NCBI GenBank assembly: GCA_002426795.1
Contig: DINQ01000011.1
Coordinates: 124,001 to 188,000 of the forward strand
Direction of reading: 5' to 3'
DNA: 64,000 nucleotides
Source of the DNA: Bacteroidales bacterium UBA5536
GTDB taxonomy: Bacteria > Bacteroidota > Bacteroidia > Bacteroidales > F082
Below, piece by piece: positions 1 through 8,545 of the stretch. Under the pieces are notes generated by a model. The model was not told the origin of the DNA, did not search any database, and saw only the letters and a list, made by a program, of their open reading frames with translations. Position numbers and translations under genes: made by a program. Within the stretch, counting starts at the first letter, position 1. Each line of letters opens with the position of its first letter.

Positions 1-631
1 TGTTTTCACCATTGAGGATGGTAAACTCGGCATGGGCAAGTGTACCCAGTTTTTCGAATTTGAGTTCATCAATCCAGAAGGTGTAACCCTTTTCGTCTTC
101 AGGTCCTTCAGAATAGAAAAACATCCCCCGTTCGGCCTTCAGCTTGGAAGCATCAGGAATAGGAATGATGTATTTCTTCCAGTTTGTGTTTACGGCCAAT
201 CCATTAATTGTAACCTGATAGGCTGATGCTCCCATATCGTTGCCAAAACCAACAACGTCGATATTGGCAGCCTTGGTGGCTTTGGCCCAAAATGTCAAGG
301 CGTCGTAGCCTGACAGGTCGCGGGGCGACTCTGTGAAATAGGCTCCGCCTGCATAAGCACCTCTTGGATCGCCTGCATCCGGCACTTCAAAACGCATGGA
401 AGCAGAAGAATTGTCGTAGGTAACTTCGCTATCTACATCAAAGGCGGTAGGTACTGCACCTCCAAAAGAGGCGTAGTTGAGGCCGGCACTAAACCCATCG
501 ATGAAAACATCTGGATTGACAGGTGCAGTAGCGGGTGTCAGATCATCAAACTTGCGCTCACAGCTCAGCAGCATGACCGAAAGCAGTCCCAATGGGATAT
601 ATTTTAATAACTTATGAAAATTCGTCTTCAT
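1..631 (-). CDS. Carbohydrate-binding lipoprotein, partial (C-terminus outside window)
   Basis: Only the first 210 codons are present; the reading frame runs off the left edge of the window. The start at 631 opens a lipoprotein signal peptide with lipobox MLLSC (Cys24), so the product should be a lipid-anchored envelope or surface protein. After a short linker, residues about 45-200 look like one beta-sandwich carbohydrate-binding module: they contain a stretch like DLSGYDALTFWAKA, which is typical of CBM11/galactose-binding-like folds, and end in YTFWIDELKFEK. It lies 12 bases downstream of the glycoside hydrolase-barrel gene on the same strand, so the two are almost certainly one operon. 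I infer that it captures the glycan which the upstream enzyme cuts. The substrate cannot be read from the sequence, and missing C-terminal domains could change the picture. Confidence 0.75.
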   Translation of the reverse strand, partial: MKTNFHKLLKYIPLGLLSVMLLSCERKFDDLTPATAPVNPDVFIDGFSAGLNYASFGGAVPTAFDVDSEVTYDNSSASMRFEVPDAGDPRGAYAGGAYFTESPRDLSGYDALTFWAKATKAANIDVVGFGNDMGASAYQVTINGLAVNTNWKKYIIPIPDASKLKAERGMFFYSEGPEDEKGYTFWIDELKFEKLGTLAHAEFTILNGEN

Positions 632-643
632 CTTTAAAGTTTT

Positions 644-3600
644 TTAATTTCCGATATTAATAAGGATATAGGTTCTGATTTCCCACTCGTTGCCGTTATC
701 AAAACCAACGGCAGTAGGATCAGGAACGAGTGCTCCGCTTGGATCAGTCATATAAACCGGTGCATAGCGTGGTGAGTACTGGTCGAGTGTACGGTAAGTT
801 CCGCGGATACCTATTCTGGTGTTTGGCAAATCTTCGAGCCAGCCTGGAGGGGCTACACTTGTTGACAGATCGGCCATAACTTGCAAGGGGAATGTAAGGT
901 TAAAGTCGCGGTGGTAGTCATACGGACCCCAGTCGTTTACTTTAACAAAGGTGCTAAGGGTAGTGCTCTTCCAGATCATTTTTACATCGGCTCCCAAACG
1001 TTTGATCAGGCGCACATCGCTACCGTTTGCCTGTGCATCACCGGCATAAACATTGGCTATGAATCCAAATTTTTTGTTGATCTTAGAAACGATGCGTGCG
1101 TTAACTTCCCAAAGGTCTTGTGCCGGAGGTGCCCCTGGGAAAGCAAATGTTGTACGTCCGTCGGGTAAAATACCAATGGCTGCATCCTGTGTTGTTGGCA
1201 GATGACGATAAACAATACCAGCGCTGATGGCGAGGTGTGCATCTTCTGCTTTGTCACTGTCCCAATCGTACATCCAGGTGCCAGGGGTTGGGTCGTAGGT
1301 AAACAACAACTCACCCGAAACCTGCTCACGATTCGAACGAACTACGAATGGATCGTCGAGGATATTGCGCGGTCTTCCGGGAGCAGGTACGCCAGCTGGA
1401 ATTGGGCCCTCTATAGGCTTTTGCCAAAGGAAATTAGGTGCAATTTGCAGGTTGCCGATATTATAGGCAAATCCGGAAAGGAAATTATATTGGTTTCCAC
1501 TGCCACTGTCCTTGAGTCGCCAACCGGTAAAGGTTTTAGTGTAATCGGCCCCGCCCTGGGCAACAAGCCCCATGGCTGCAGATTGTGCATACCATTTAAA
1601 CCGGCCACCGATGTAAGAGATCTTCAGTTTTCCGCCGAAATTATCCTGCGACTTGATTTGATCCTGGAAAACGGTATAAGCACCTTCTTCGCCACGAACA
1701 ACCTGGAATGTTCTTCCCTGCAATGGTTGACCGGCCCAGATACCTCCCAGATCAATAACAAATTTGCCAAACTGTCTGTTTAGATGCAAAGTAACTCTCC
1801 TTGTTTTAGGCTGTGGAATGGCAAACGAACTTTCTGTGAGACCCAGCTGATCGAGGTCTTCGTGGTAAATTCCGGTTATCTTGGTTTTACCAACAGCTCT
1901 GGAATATTTAACCAAAAGAGCAGCGTTTGCACCCCACCAAAGTTGAGGACCAAAAGCAATTTTAAGACCTTCGAGACTCTGCTTTCCTTCCATTTCAAAA
2001 CCGAAAGGAGCAATACCATTATATATATCAATGTTAGGGCCGTAATTGGCTTCTGGATAAAGGCCGAAGAAATCGCCCTCGTAACCCCAGTGATAATGTC
2101 CTGTCCTGTAGAAACCATTCATGGTAAACCATTTACTGTCCCAGTGATAAGAAGCACGATAAACCTGAAGCCTGTTGTTCGATTCCAGTCGCACATCACC
2201 ATTGTCACTGTTAACTGTGACCGGACGACCTCGGTTTTCATAAAAAATTTCATCAATTGGATTAAGTGCTACATTGCCAAGCACGTTGAATTCGACATTG
2301 GCTCTGAAGCTGGATGATGGATTGGCTTCGACACCAATATAGAAGGACTCCATATGATCGAACCCAAGCTGATCAGGATATTTGGTGCTTCCGGGAACCG
2401 CATCTTTTGGCGTGGCAATAAGTTCACCTCCTGTATTGAAAGTAGACAAGTCGGCAGTGAACCGGCTTAGTCTTATTTTACTATTTTTTTCACCTTCGAG
2501 CGCTGCCTTGTCACCACGGGCTTTCAGCGCAGCATCAACGACCATGATATTGCTGAAATAATTTTCCATCGAAGCCGGTGTCATTCCGCTGGCATAGGGA
2601 TTGATTTGGTGAACCTCTTTTAAAGCGTAATAAGCTGCACGTGGATACAACTGATAGTGGCCCATTTCATCGGTAGGTCCTTTGGCGCAAATTCCAAACC
2701 ACTCCTCGTTCATGTTGTTGATTCCGGGGGTATAATCAAACTGATATCCCCCATTCGACCATGAAGCATGCGTATCGTGTACACTTAGATCACTTGTCTG
2801 GCCAAATTTCCACCAACCATCACTAAATTGAAAAGTAAAACCCCCAATCGAGTTTCCAGCCTTTCCAAGTCCGGCAGCATTGGCATAAATTTCATGCCAG
2901 TTGGCCACATCATACATAGCCTGAGCCTGCTGATCTTCCTGGTTGGTTTTCACATTAAAGGCATCAGAGCCAAATTCTGTCAACAGGATCGGTTTATCAA
3001 TTTTTTTGCGTGCTGTTTCGTACAAATCGGTAAATGAAATACCCCGGTAAGTATTTACCCCCAGAATGTCAATGTCTTTACACTCCTCAACAATGATATC
3101 AAGAAACAATAGATCTCCGTTACAAATGGCCATTGGATGATTTTTATCAATGGCTTTCATTTCGATAACTGCATCATTAAACAACTTGTACATGTGACGG
3201 GCGGCGATAGTTGACTCCCTGTCTTCCAATGGAATGTCTTCTGTTTCAGCACCTTTCCAAAAAAGTCCGTAGTTGTTTTCGTTACCCAGTAAGAAGAGCA
3301 ATACTCCTGGAGTATTTTTGTATTCTTCGACTAGCTCCGTTACTTCCTTAAGCAACAAAGCTTTCACACGGGGATCGTTATAATCGGTGTGAGGCTCCCA
3401 GGCTCCGTCCAACGTGAGACCATAGCGACCAAATGAGTGGTTGAGCATGGTGTATATTCCATAGTTTTCGTAGATATACTGAATCCATTTTGGCTGGATT
3501 CCGGTATAAACACGAATGGTATTTACGCCCATGTTTTTTAACAGTGACATTTCGTCGTCAAGAGCTTTTTTGATGAAATCATCGGGTTGTGTCCATAAAC

Positions 3601-3781
3601 TATAGGAATAATTTGTCCCAATTGGAAAATAATCCCAGTTCATGCCGTTTACCATGAAGTCTTTTCCGTTGACCTCAAGTTTCATCCCCTTTTCATTTTT
3701 TTCAACAGTCACCTTGTCAGCTTGTGCCCAAAGTGAGATTGAAAAACCTAAAAAGACGAGTAAAAATGTAAATTGTCTCAT
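644..3781 (-). CDS. Clan GH-A glycoside hydrolase fused to a C-terminal outer-membrane beta-barrel
   Basis: A 1045-residue secreted protein with a signal peptide (residues 1-20, ending LWAQ). Residues about 35-395 form a GH2/GH5-like TIM barrel: it has GMNWDYFPIG, NTIRVYTG, the acid/base motif LLGNEN (Glu168) and the nucleophile motif LLTEFGSDAF (Glu269), the usual clan GH-A pair. From about residue 440 to the end the sequence changes character. It becomes alternating, aromatic-rich strands with Gly/Asn/Asp turns, ending in a strand with YILINIGN, which reads as a porin-like outer-membrane beta-barrel. An enzyme carried on its own barrel is unusual. The following gene encodes a carbohydrate-binding lipoprotein, so the pair looks like a small glycan-processing locus. 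The enzyme fold is well supported, the barrel is inference from strand pattern, and the substrate is unknown. Confidence 0.8.
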   Translation of the reverse strand: MRQFTFLLVFLGFSISLWAQADKVTVEKNEKGMKLEVNGKDFMVNGMNWDYFPIGTNYSYSLWTQPDDFIKKALDDEMSLLKNMGVNTIRVYTGIQPKWIQYIYENYGIYTMLNHSFGRYGLTLDGAWEPHTDYNDPRVKALLLKEVTELVEEYKNTPGVLLFLLGNENNYGLFWKGAETEDIPLEDRESTIAARHMYKLFNDAVIEMKAIDKNHPMAICNGDLLFLDIIVEECKDIDILGVNTYRGISFTDLYETARKKIDKPILLTEFGSDAFNVKTNQEDQQAQAMYDVANWHEIYANAAGLGKAGNSIGGFTFQFSDGWWKFGQTSDLSVHDTHASWSNGGYQFDYTPGINNMNEEWFGICAKGPTDEMGHYQLYPRAAYYALKEVHQINPYASGMTPASMENYFSNIMVVDAALKARGDKAALEGEKNSKIRLSRFTADLSTFNTGGELIATPKDAVPGSTKYPDQLGFDHMESFYIGVEANPSSSFRANVEFNVLGNVALNPIDEIFYENRGRPVTVNSDNGDVRLESNNRLQVYRASYHWDSKWFTMNGFYRTGHYHWGYEGDFFGLYPEANYGPNIDIYNGIAPFGFEMEGKQSLEGLKIAFGPQLWWGANAALLVKYSRAVGKTKITGIYHEDLDQLGLTESSFAIPQPKTRRVTLHLNRQFGKFVIDLGGIWAGQPLQGRTFQVVRGEEGAYTVFQDQIKSQDNFGGKLKISYIGGRFKWYAQSAAMGLVAQGGADYTKTFTGWRLKDSGSGNQYNFLSGFAYNIGNLQIAPNFLWQKPIEGPIPAGVPAPGRPRNILDDPFVVRSNREQVSGELLFTYDPTPGTWMYDWDSDKAEDAHLAISAGIVYRHLPTTQDAAIGILPDGRTTFAFPGAPPAQDLWEVNARIVSKINKKFGFIANVYAGDAQANGSDVRLIKRLGADVKMIWKSTTLSTFVKVNDWGPYDYHRDFNLTFPLQVMADLSTSVAPPGWLEDLPNTRIGIRGTYRTLDQYSPRYAPVYMTDPSGALVPDPTAVGFDNGNEWEIRTYILINIGN

Positions 3782-4423
3782 ACAGGCTTTTATTTTAAAT
3801 TGTAAATATTGATTGGATGCGTATTGTTTTCAAACCGAGTGATGTAAAGATAGTACATAAAAATTTTAATAGGTATATATATATTACATATACAAGCTAT
3901 GATCTGTTCAATGATTTAGAAGTTATTAATTTCAATGTATTCTATATCAATGTCTTAAAAAATGTTAAATATTTCTTAACTAAATAAAAAAGTTTTTTGG
4001 CTTGTATATATAAAGTAGATGTTTTGCTCTATGAAAATACTTTTAAATGTCTTTTGCTAATTTCAGACCAAAAGTTTCAGAAAAAGTCAGTTTCAAAATT
4101 CGGTTGCAACTGAAATTGGTTATTCTTTTTACTAAGAACATCACAAATATTTAGATTTACCATATTATTATCAGATTTTACACCTCAATATTACCTATTT
4201 TAAAATATCTCTTTCGATAGCCAATATTCATTAATCATTGATTTACTGTTATTTAAATACATATCTCAATGAGTGATATAATTCTAATTGTAATATTTTT
4301 TTAAAATACCATTTTCGTACTGATCTGTTTATCTGATGCTTAAAAAAATAAAAACTCAATATTTCCTATTCAGAATTTGCTTTTCATCAAGGTTTACATT
4401 TACTTTGTAAGAAAAATAAGCCC
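3782..4423. other. AT-rich intergenic region with paired repeats
   Basis: No credible gene is present in these 642 bases between two divergent genes. It holds a near-perfect direct repeat of 16 bases, CTCAATATTaCCTATT at 4184-4199 and CTCAATATTtCCTATT at 4355-4370. It also has an inverted pair, ATATACAAGC at 3888-3897 and GCTTGTATAT at 4000-4009. A possible -7 box for the leftward hydrolase gene, TATCTTTA, lies at 3852-3845 on the minus strand, one mismatch from TAnnTTTG. These are candidate regulator sites. Confidence 0.4.
4376..4407 (+). promoter_or_regulatory. Probable Bacteroidota promoter for the gene at 4424
   Basis: TTTG at 4376-4379 is followed after 20 bases by TTACTTTG at 4400-4407, one mismatch from the consensus TAnnTTTG. 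The start codon lies 17 bases downstream. The second copy of the 16-base direct repeat ends just upstream at 4370. Confidence 0.4.
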
Positions 4424-4969
4424 ATGAAATATTCTTCCAAACTCAATGAGTTCGATATACTTGACTTATTGAACGAGTACCAGTCGGAAATGCGGAAACT
4501 GAAACACAAAATGGATTTTGTGAAGCAAAAAATAGCTGACCTGGAATCCCTGTATCTGTCCATCAAAGGAAAGAAAACAGCAACAGCTCCCGTAGCTGAA
4601 ACTCCAGAAATCGAAGCTACAGAGTCGCTTCCCAAAGAAAAAAAGGCTGCTACCGAGCCTGTAAAAAAGGCAAGGAAGCCTTATCCGTTATCTGCCTGGG
4701 ATCAATTTATTTTACAGGCCATTGAAGAAAACGGCCGTGCGACCCTTAGCAAAGACATCTACGAAAAAACCAAAGAAAAAGCCATTGCTGCCGGTATTTT
4801 TGAAGATGAAGACAAGGCCAAGGCCAAAGTAAACCAATGTTTGGTTAAGCTTTCGAACAAACGCCACGACATCCGTAAAGTAAAACACAAAGGACGTGGA
4901 CATGCTTATGCATTGCCAGTTTGGTTCGATGAAAGAAACCGCCTGATCAGGGCACATGCGCTCAAATAA
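4424..4969 (+). CDS. Coiled-coil protein with C-terminal winged-helix-like domain, unknown function
   Basis: A 181-residue cytoplasmic protein with no signal peptide or membrane segment. Residues about 10-48 form a charged amphipathic helix likely to be a coiled coil. Residues 50-87 are a Lys/Glu/Ala/Pro-rich linker. Residues about 88-175 look like a compact winged-helix fold, with a helix at WDQFILQAIEENG, a putative recognition region around CLVKLSNKRHDIRKV and a basic hairpin KHKGRGHAYALP. The arrangement suggests a dimeric DNA- or RNA-binding protein, but I do not recognise a named family, and the winged-helix call is inference. It stands alone, convergent with the DUF1289 gene and separated from it by a strong two-way terminator. 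The start is supported by the promoter 17 bases upstream and the absence of any earlier in-frame start near it. Confidence 0.7.
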   Translation: MKYSSKLNEFDILDLLNEYQSEMRKLKHKMDFVKQKIADLESLYLSIKGKKTATAPVAETPEIEATESLPKEKKAATEPVKKARKPYPLSAWDQFILQAIEENGRATLSKDIYEKTKEKAIAAGIFEDEDKAKAKVNQCLVKLSNKRHDIRKVKHKGRGHAYALPVWFDERNRLIRAHALK

Positions 4970-4994
4970 TTGAGTGCTCTGTCTCGTCAAAAAA

Positions 4995-5018
4995 TTAGCG
5001 CCAGTTAGCTGGCGCTAA
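4995..5018. terminator. Bidirectional rho-independent terminator
   Basis: A perfect 10-base-pair stem, TTAGCGCCAG / CTGGCGCTAA, closes a 4-base loop (TTAG). On the minus strand it is followed directly by a run of T (from AAAAAA at 4989-4994), and on the plus strand by TAAAGTTTTT. It sits between two convergent genes ending at 4969 and 5055 and can serve both. Confidence 0.85.
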
Positions 5019-5054
5019 TAAAGTTTTTAATTTAATTGGGTGCTTTTGACAAGA

Positions 5055-5252
5055 TCAGCCAAAACCATAGTAGCTTCCACCACGCTCTGTGCGTCGTTTG
5101 TGCGTGTTGTCGATAACCTCTTTTTTCTGGGCTTCGGAATAAGAATCCCACTGTGCTACTTCCTCTAGCGACCTGAAACATCCTACACAGATTCTATCTT
5201 CATCGTAGGTGCATATCAATTGACAAGGTGATTTTATTTTCTTTTTGAGCAT
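5055..5252 (-). CDS. DUF1289 family small cysteine-rich protein
   Basis: A 65-residue protein matching DUF1289: SPCQLIC followed by ICVGCFRSLEEVAQW gives the family's four-cysteine pattern CxxxC...CxxC with the conserved aromatic tail, followed by a basic segment (HKRRTERG). The cysteines suggest metal or iron-sulfur binding, but the family has no established role. It is monocistronic in appearance, ends at the bidirectional terminator at 4995-5018 and is followed upstream by the Reg_prop lipoprotein gene on the same strand (64-base gap). Length is normal for the family. Confidence 0.8.
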   Translation of the reverse strand: MLKKKIKSPCQLICTYDEDRICVGCFRSLEEVAQWDSYSEAQKKEVIDNTHKRRTERGGSYYGFG

Positions 5253-5316
5253 TTATACAATCTATTTAATCTGGATAGAACCAACATAACATCCTGTCCG
5301 ATCTATTTGTTCAACA

Positions 5317-6285
5317 TTAATTGGTTATAGCAGCTTCCAACTTTGCTAATCCTCTGGTTTTAGTTCCAAACCACACATTACCATCAACATCAACCGCAAT
5401 TGAAGTAACCCAGTCTTCGGGCAATCCGTTGGCAGAGGTGTAACTTTTGAATTTTGTTCCGTCAAATGAAGAAACGCCATACTGAGTGCCAAACCACATT
5501 TTACCGGTTGCATCTTCGGCAATAGCATCCACGCGGTTATAAATCAATCCGTCAGATGTGGTAAAATCAGTTATTTGGTTGCCCTCAATCATGCTTACAC
5601 CGGCAAGTGAACCCACCCATACCCGATCCTGCGAATCAAGATAGAGATCAACAATAAAGTCTGCCAAAGGAATATCAGCCAAATAGGTTTGCCAAATATC
5701 GTTTTTGAACATCGAAAGTCCAAACTCAGTACCAAACCATTTGTTCTCTTGTTTGTCTACCACGACAGCTCTCACAATATTGTAAACCAAACTATTCCCC
5801 TCGTCTTTCACGTAATTAATCCAATCAGTACCATTATAATACGAAACTCCTTTCCCGGTTGCAAACCATGGATGTTCCTGCGCATCGAGTGCCACACCAA
5901 AAGTGTAGTCGTAGCTCAGCCCATCGGTCGTAGTAAAGGAATGCCATTGGTTGCCAATGCGCGATGAAACGCCAAAAGGTGTTGCAACCCAGATTGTTCC
6001 ATCCACAGCCGTAGCAATTCCATTCACCTGGTGGTGGATAAGTCCCTGTGGTGTATTATAATTAACAAAAGACTGCCCGTTATAAAAAGAAAGTCCAAAT
6101 TCTGTTCCGATCCAGATTCCATCAACACCTGGCTGAATGCAGCGCACATCGTTGTTAATTAATCCGTTTTTAGAATTTAAATACGACCATTTTTCATTTG
6201 AAACAGGAGGACTGTCATTTTTTGTACAACCAGCCATCAAGAAGCTGATAAGAACCATTGCAAGAATAGGGTTGTGTATTTTCAT
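5317..6285 (-). CDS. Reg_prop (two-component regulator propeller) repeat lipoprotein
   Basis: A 322-residue lipoprotein: the start at 6285 gives a short signal peptide ending in lipobox LMAGC (Cys20). The rest is seven or so repeats of about 40 residues with the Reg_prop signature, for example GIWIGTEFGLSFYNG, MWFGTQYGVSSFDG and VWFGTKTRGLAKL, which should close into a beta-propeller. In Bacteroidota such propellers normally form the periplasmic sensor half of hybrid two-component systems. Here there is no Y_Y_Y, transmembrane or kinase part, so it is a stand-alone propeller, probably a ligand-binding or scaffold protein of the envelope. A start 30 bases upstream (6315) is possible in frame but would lie on the -7 promoter box at 6313-6320, so 6285 is preferred. 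Confidence 0.85.
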   Translation of the reverse strand: MKIHNPILAMVLISFLMAGCTKNDSPPVSNEKWSYLNSKNGLINNDVRCIQPGVDGIWIGTEFGLSFYNGQSFVNYNTPQGLIHHQVNGIATAVDGTIWVATPFGVSSRIGNQWHSFTTTDGLSYDYTFGVALDAQEHPWFATGKGVSYYNGTDWINYVKDEGNSLVYNIVRAVVVDKQENKWFGTEFGLSMFKNDIWQTYLADIPLADFIVDLYLDSQDRVWVGSLAGVSMIEGNQITDFTTSDGLIYNRVDAIAEDATGKMWFGTQYGVSSFDGTKFKSYTSANGLPEDWVTSIAVDVDGNVWFGTKTRGLAKLEAAITN

Positions 6286-6312
6286 GACCCGAATTTTGGT
6301 TAAATAGTTCTC

Positions 6313-6344
6313 CAAATGTACAGTAAAACAAAAGAAAACTCAAA
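6313..6344 (-). promoter_or_regulatory. Bacteroidota promoter for the Reg_prop lipoprotein
   Basis: On the minus strand TTTG (6344-6341) is followed after 20 bases by TACATTTG (6320-6313), a perfect TAnnTTTG -7 box. Transcription would begin near 6306, which excludes the longer start at 6315 and supports 6285. Confidence 0.6.
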
Positions 6345-6365
6345 CACTTATGACAAACAGTTCAA

Positions 6366-6989
6366 TCAGATCACTTTTTCGTCGTGTAAATTCATCCTGA
6401 TGCGCGAGGCAACAATATCAATAGCCACCTGATTGGCGCCGCCTTGTGGGATAATGATGTCGGCGAAGCGTTTGGTCGGGTCAATAAACTGCAGGTGCAT
6501 TGGCTTAACAAAGTGCTCATAATGCTTCAATGCGTCAATAAAAGTCCGGCCGCGTTCTTCAATGTCGCGCCTGATGATGCGCATCAGCCTGTCATCCCCG
6601 TCGGTATCCACATAAATTTTTATGTCCATCCTGCTGCGCAGTTCCGCGTTCGTAAGCACAAGAATTCCTTCGACAATAACTACCTTGGTTGGTTTCACAG
6701 GTACTGTTTCGGCCGACCGGGCACAACTTACATAAGAATAAACCGGCATGGGGATTGTTTCACCCATCTTGAGCCTGTCGATGTGATTAATCAACAAATC
6801 AAATTCAATAGATGCAGGATGGTCAAAATTGATTTTTTTTCGTTCCTCAGCGCTCAGGTGACCATTGTCTCTGTAATATGCATCCTGCGATATTACTGAA
6901 ACAGAACTATTTGGCAGGGCCCTGATAATTTTTTTTACGACTGTCGTTTTGCCTGAGCCAGAGCCTCCGGCGATGCCAATGATCAACAT
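6366..6989 (-). CDS. udk: Uridine kinase
   Basis: A 207-residue cytoplasmic enzyme that phosphorylates uridine and cytidine in pyrimidine salvage. The P-loop IAGGSGSGKTT lies at the very N-terminus. It is followed by SQDAYYRD, the family motif NFDHPASIEFD, YSYVSCARS (the substrate-lid region) and VIVEGILVL. IRRDIEERGR carries the lid arginines and PTKRFADIIIP is the typical ending. Length and motif order are standard. The start at 6989 (MLIIGIAG) is chosen because the alternative 30 bases upstream lies inside the promoter -7 box at 7017-7024. It is flanked by unrelated genes on the same strand and appears to have its own promoter. Confidence 0.93.
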   Translation of the reverse strand: MLIIGIAGGSGSGKTTVVKKIIRALPNSSVSVISQDAYYRDNGHLSAEERKKINFDHPASIEFDLLINHIDRLKMGETIPMPVYSYVSCARSAETVPVKPTKVVIVEGILVLTNAELRSRMDIKIYVDTDGDDRLMRIIRRDIEERGRTFIDALKHYEHFVKPMHLQFIDPTKRFADIIIPQGGANQVAIDIVASRIRMNLHDEKVI

Positions 6990-7016
6990 GTGATAAATAC
7001 AGTGTTGTTGTGGAAA

Positions 7017-7024
7017 CAAATATA
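7017..7024 (-). promoter_or_regulatory. -7 box of udk promoter
   Basis: TATATTTG on the minus strand, a perfect TAnnTTTG. The predicted transcription start near 7010 leaves a leader of about 20 bases before the udk start codon at 6989. Confidence 0.5.
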
Positions 7025-7101
7025 GAAAAAAAAGCAGGTAACCTTCAGCAAAACATTTTATTGATAAGAAAAATCTTCACTTTTCGGCTGAGAATAAAAA
7101 A

Positions 7102-7126
7102 GGTGGATCACCCCAGGCAATCCACC
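7102..7126 (-). terminator. Rho-independent terminator of the methylmalonyl-CoA decarboxylase operon
   Basis: On the minus strand GGTGGAT, an 11-base loop and ATCCACC form a 7-base-pair stem followed at once by TTTTTT (AAAAAA at 7096-7101 on the plus strand). It lies 57 bases beyond the stop of the last operon gene (7184). Confidence 0.75.
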
Positions 7127-7183
7127 ACCTTATTTGAGAAATACTTCAACACAAGTTGTACTTTCTTGGTAAGCGCCCAAATC

Positions 7184-8542
7184 CTACAATAAGAAGCTCA
7201 TCATGATACCTGCGGCAACTGCGGAACCAATTACGCCGGCAACGTTTGGTGCCATGGCATGCATCAGCAGGTGGTTTGACGGATCGTATTTTAAGCCTTC
7301 AAGCTGAGCAACACGCGCGCTGTCGGGCACTGCCGAAACGCCAGCAGCACCAATCAGCGGGTTGATTCTATTGTCTTTACTCAGGAACAAATTCATCACT
7401 TTGGCAAACAAAACCCCTCCGGCAGTTGCCACCATAAACGACAAGGCTCCTAGCACGAAAATCAAAATCGATTCGCTGGTCAGGAAGACATCTGCCTGCG
7501 TAGAAGCTCCCACCGTAAGTCCCAACAAAATAGTCACGATATCGATCATACTGTTGCGGGCTGTGTCGGCAAGGCGCTTTGTTACACCACTCTCTTTGAG
7601 GATATTACCAAAGAACAACATACCAAGCAACGGCAGTGCGCCGGGAGAGATAAAGGTCGTCAAAATCATCCCGACAACAGGAAACATGATTTTTTCCAGT
7701 TTGCTCACACTACGTGGAGGTTTCATGCGGATCAACCTTTCGTGCTTGGAAGTAAGCAGGCGCATGATTGGTGGCTGAATCACAGGAACCAAAGCCATGT
7801 ATGAATAAGCCGCAATGGCGATTGGGCCAATCAGGTTCTTTGTTTCATATCCATGCACAATGGTCCCGTTAGCCAGTTTCGACGACAAAAAGATAGCCGT
7901 TGGACCGTCAGCACCCCCAATGATACCAATTGAACCAGCTTCAGGCATATTGAAACCCAGATAAAGCGCGCCCAGAAAGGTCATAAAAATACCCAACTGT
8001 GCAGCTGCACCCAACAACATCAGCCTAGGGTTTGAAATAAGTGATGAAAAATCAGTCATTGCGCCAATACCCAAAAAAATCAATGGCGGATAAATCCCTT
8101 TCATTACCCCATAATAAAGGTAGTTGAGCACACTCCCATCCTGGTAGATTCCCAGTTGCAGGTTAACGCCACCATCCTGAAAAAACGGAATATTTCCGAT
8201 GATAATCCCTGAGCCGATTGGAATGAGCAGCAAAGGTTCATAGTCGTAGCGGATAGCCAGATACATGAAAAACAATCCTACCAGGATCATGATCAGGTTT
8301 CCGGAAGTGGCGTTACGAAAACCAGTAAAAATGATAAATTTCTCGAGTCCACTGATGGTTTTATCAATGGCAAATTGCATAAAATGTCCATCCTGCACTT
8401 GTGTGCTGTCGGTTACAGTAACTGTATCCAATGATTCATCCGTTAGCTTCTCAGCCATCCCCGGATTGTTAACAATCAGTAGATTGAGTAACGTAAGTGT
8501 AATCAGAACAACAAATACGGTAATCGCTTTTTTCAGTTCCAT
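7184..8542 (-). CDS. oadB: Sodium-pumping decarboxylase beta subunit (methylmalonyl-CoA/oxaloacetate type)
   Basis: A 452-residue polytopic inner-membrane protein, the carboxybiotin decarboxylase that couples CO2 release to Na+ export. About ten hydrophobic segments are visible. The sodium-binding signature IIGGADGPTAIF is present, as is the C-terminal motif GVSAVPDSARVAQ, both characteristic of OadB/MmdB/GcdB. Residues 30-75 form an extra N-terminal loop (TDESLDTVTVTDSTQVQDG) after the first membrane helix, common in Bacteroidota versions. It is the last gene of a five-gene operon starting with methylmalonyl-CoA epimerase, three bases from the biotin carrier gene and followed by a terminator. 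The context assigns it to methylmalonyl-CoA decarboxylase, although the subunit alone does not distinguish oxaloacetate from methylmalonyl-CoA. Confidence 0.92.
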   Translation of the reverse strand: MELKKAITVFVVLITLTLLNLLIVNNPGMAEKLTDESLDTVTVTDSTQVQDGHFMQFAIDKTISGLEKFIIFTGFRNATSGNLIMILVGLFFMYLAIRYDYEPLLLIPIGSGIIIGNIPFFQDGGVNLQLGIYQDGSVLNYLYYGVMKGIYPPLIFLGIGAMTDFSSLISNPRLMLLGAAAQLGIFMTFLGALYLGFNMPEAGSIGIIGGADGPTAIFLSSKLANGTIVHGYETKNLIGPIAIAAYSYMALVPVIQPPIMRLLTSKHERLIRMKPPRSVSKLEKIMFPVVGMILTTFISPGALPLLGMLFFGNILKESGVTKRLADTARNSMIDIVTILLGLTVGASTQADVFLTSESILIFVLGALSFMVATAGGVLFAKVMNLFLSKDNRINPLIGAAGVSAVPDSARVAQLEGLKYDPSNHLLMHAMAPNVAGVIGSAVAAGIMMSFLL

Positions 8543-8545
8543 GTC

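Noticed and set aside
1202..2317. Plus-strand ORFs of 177-193 codons opposite the hydrolase-barrel gene
   Set aside because: They are antisense to a gene with clear family motifs and show no domain, signal peptide or promoter of their own.
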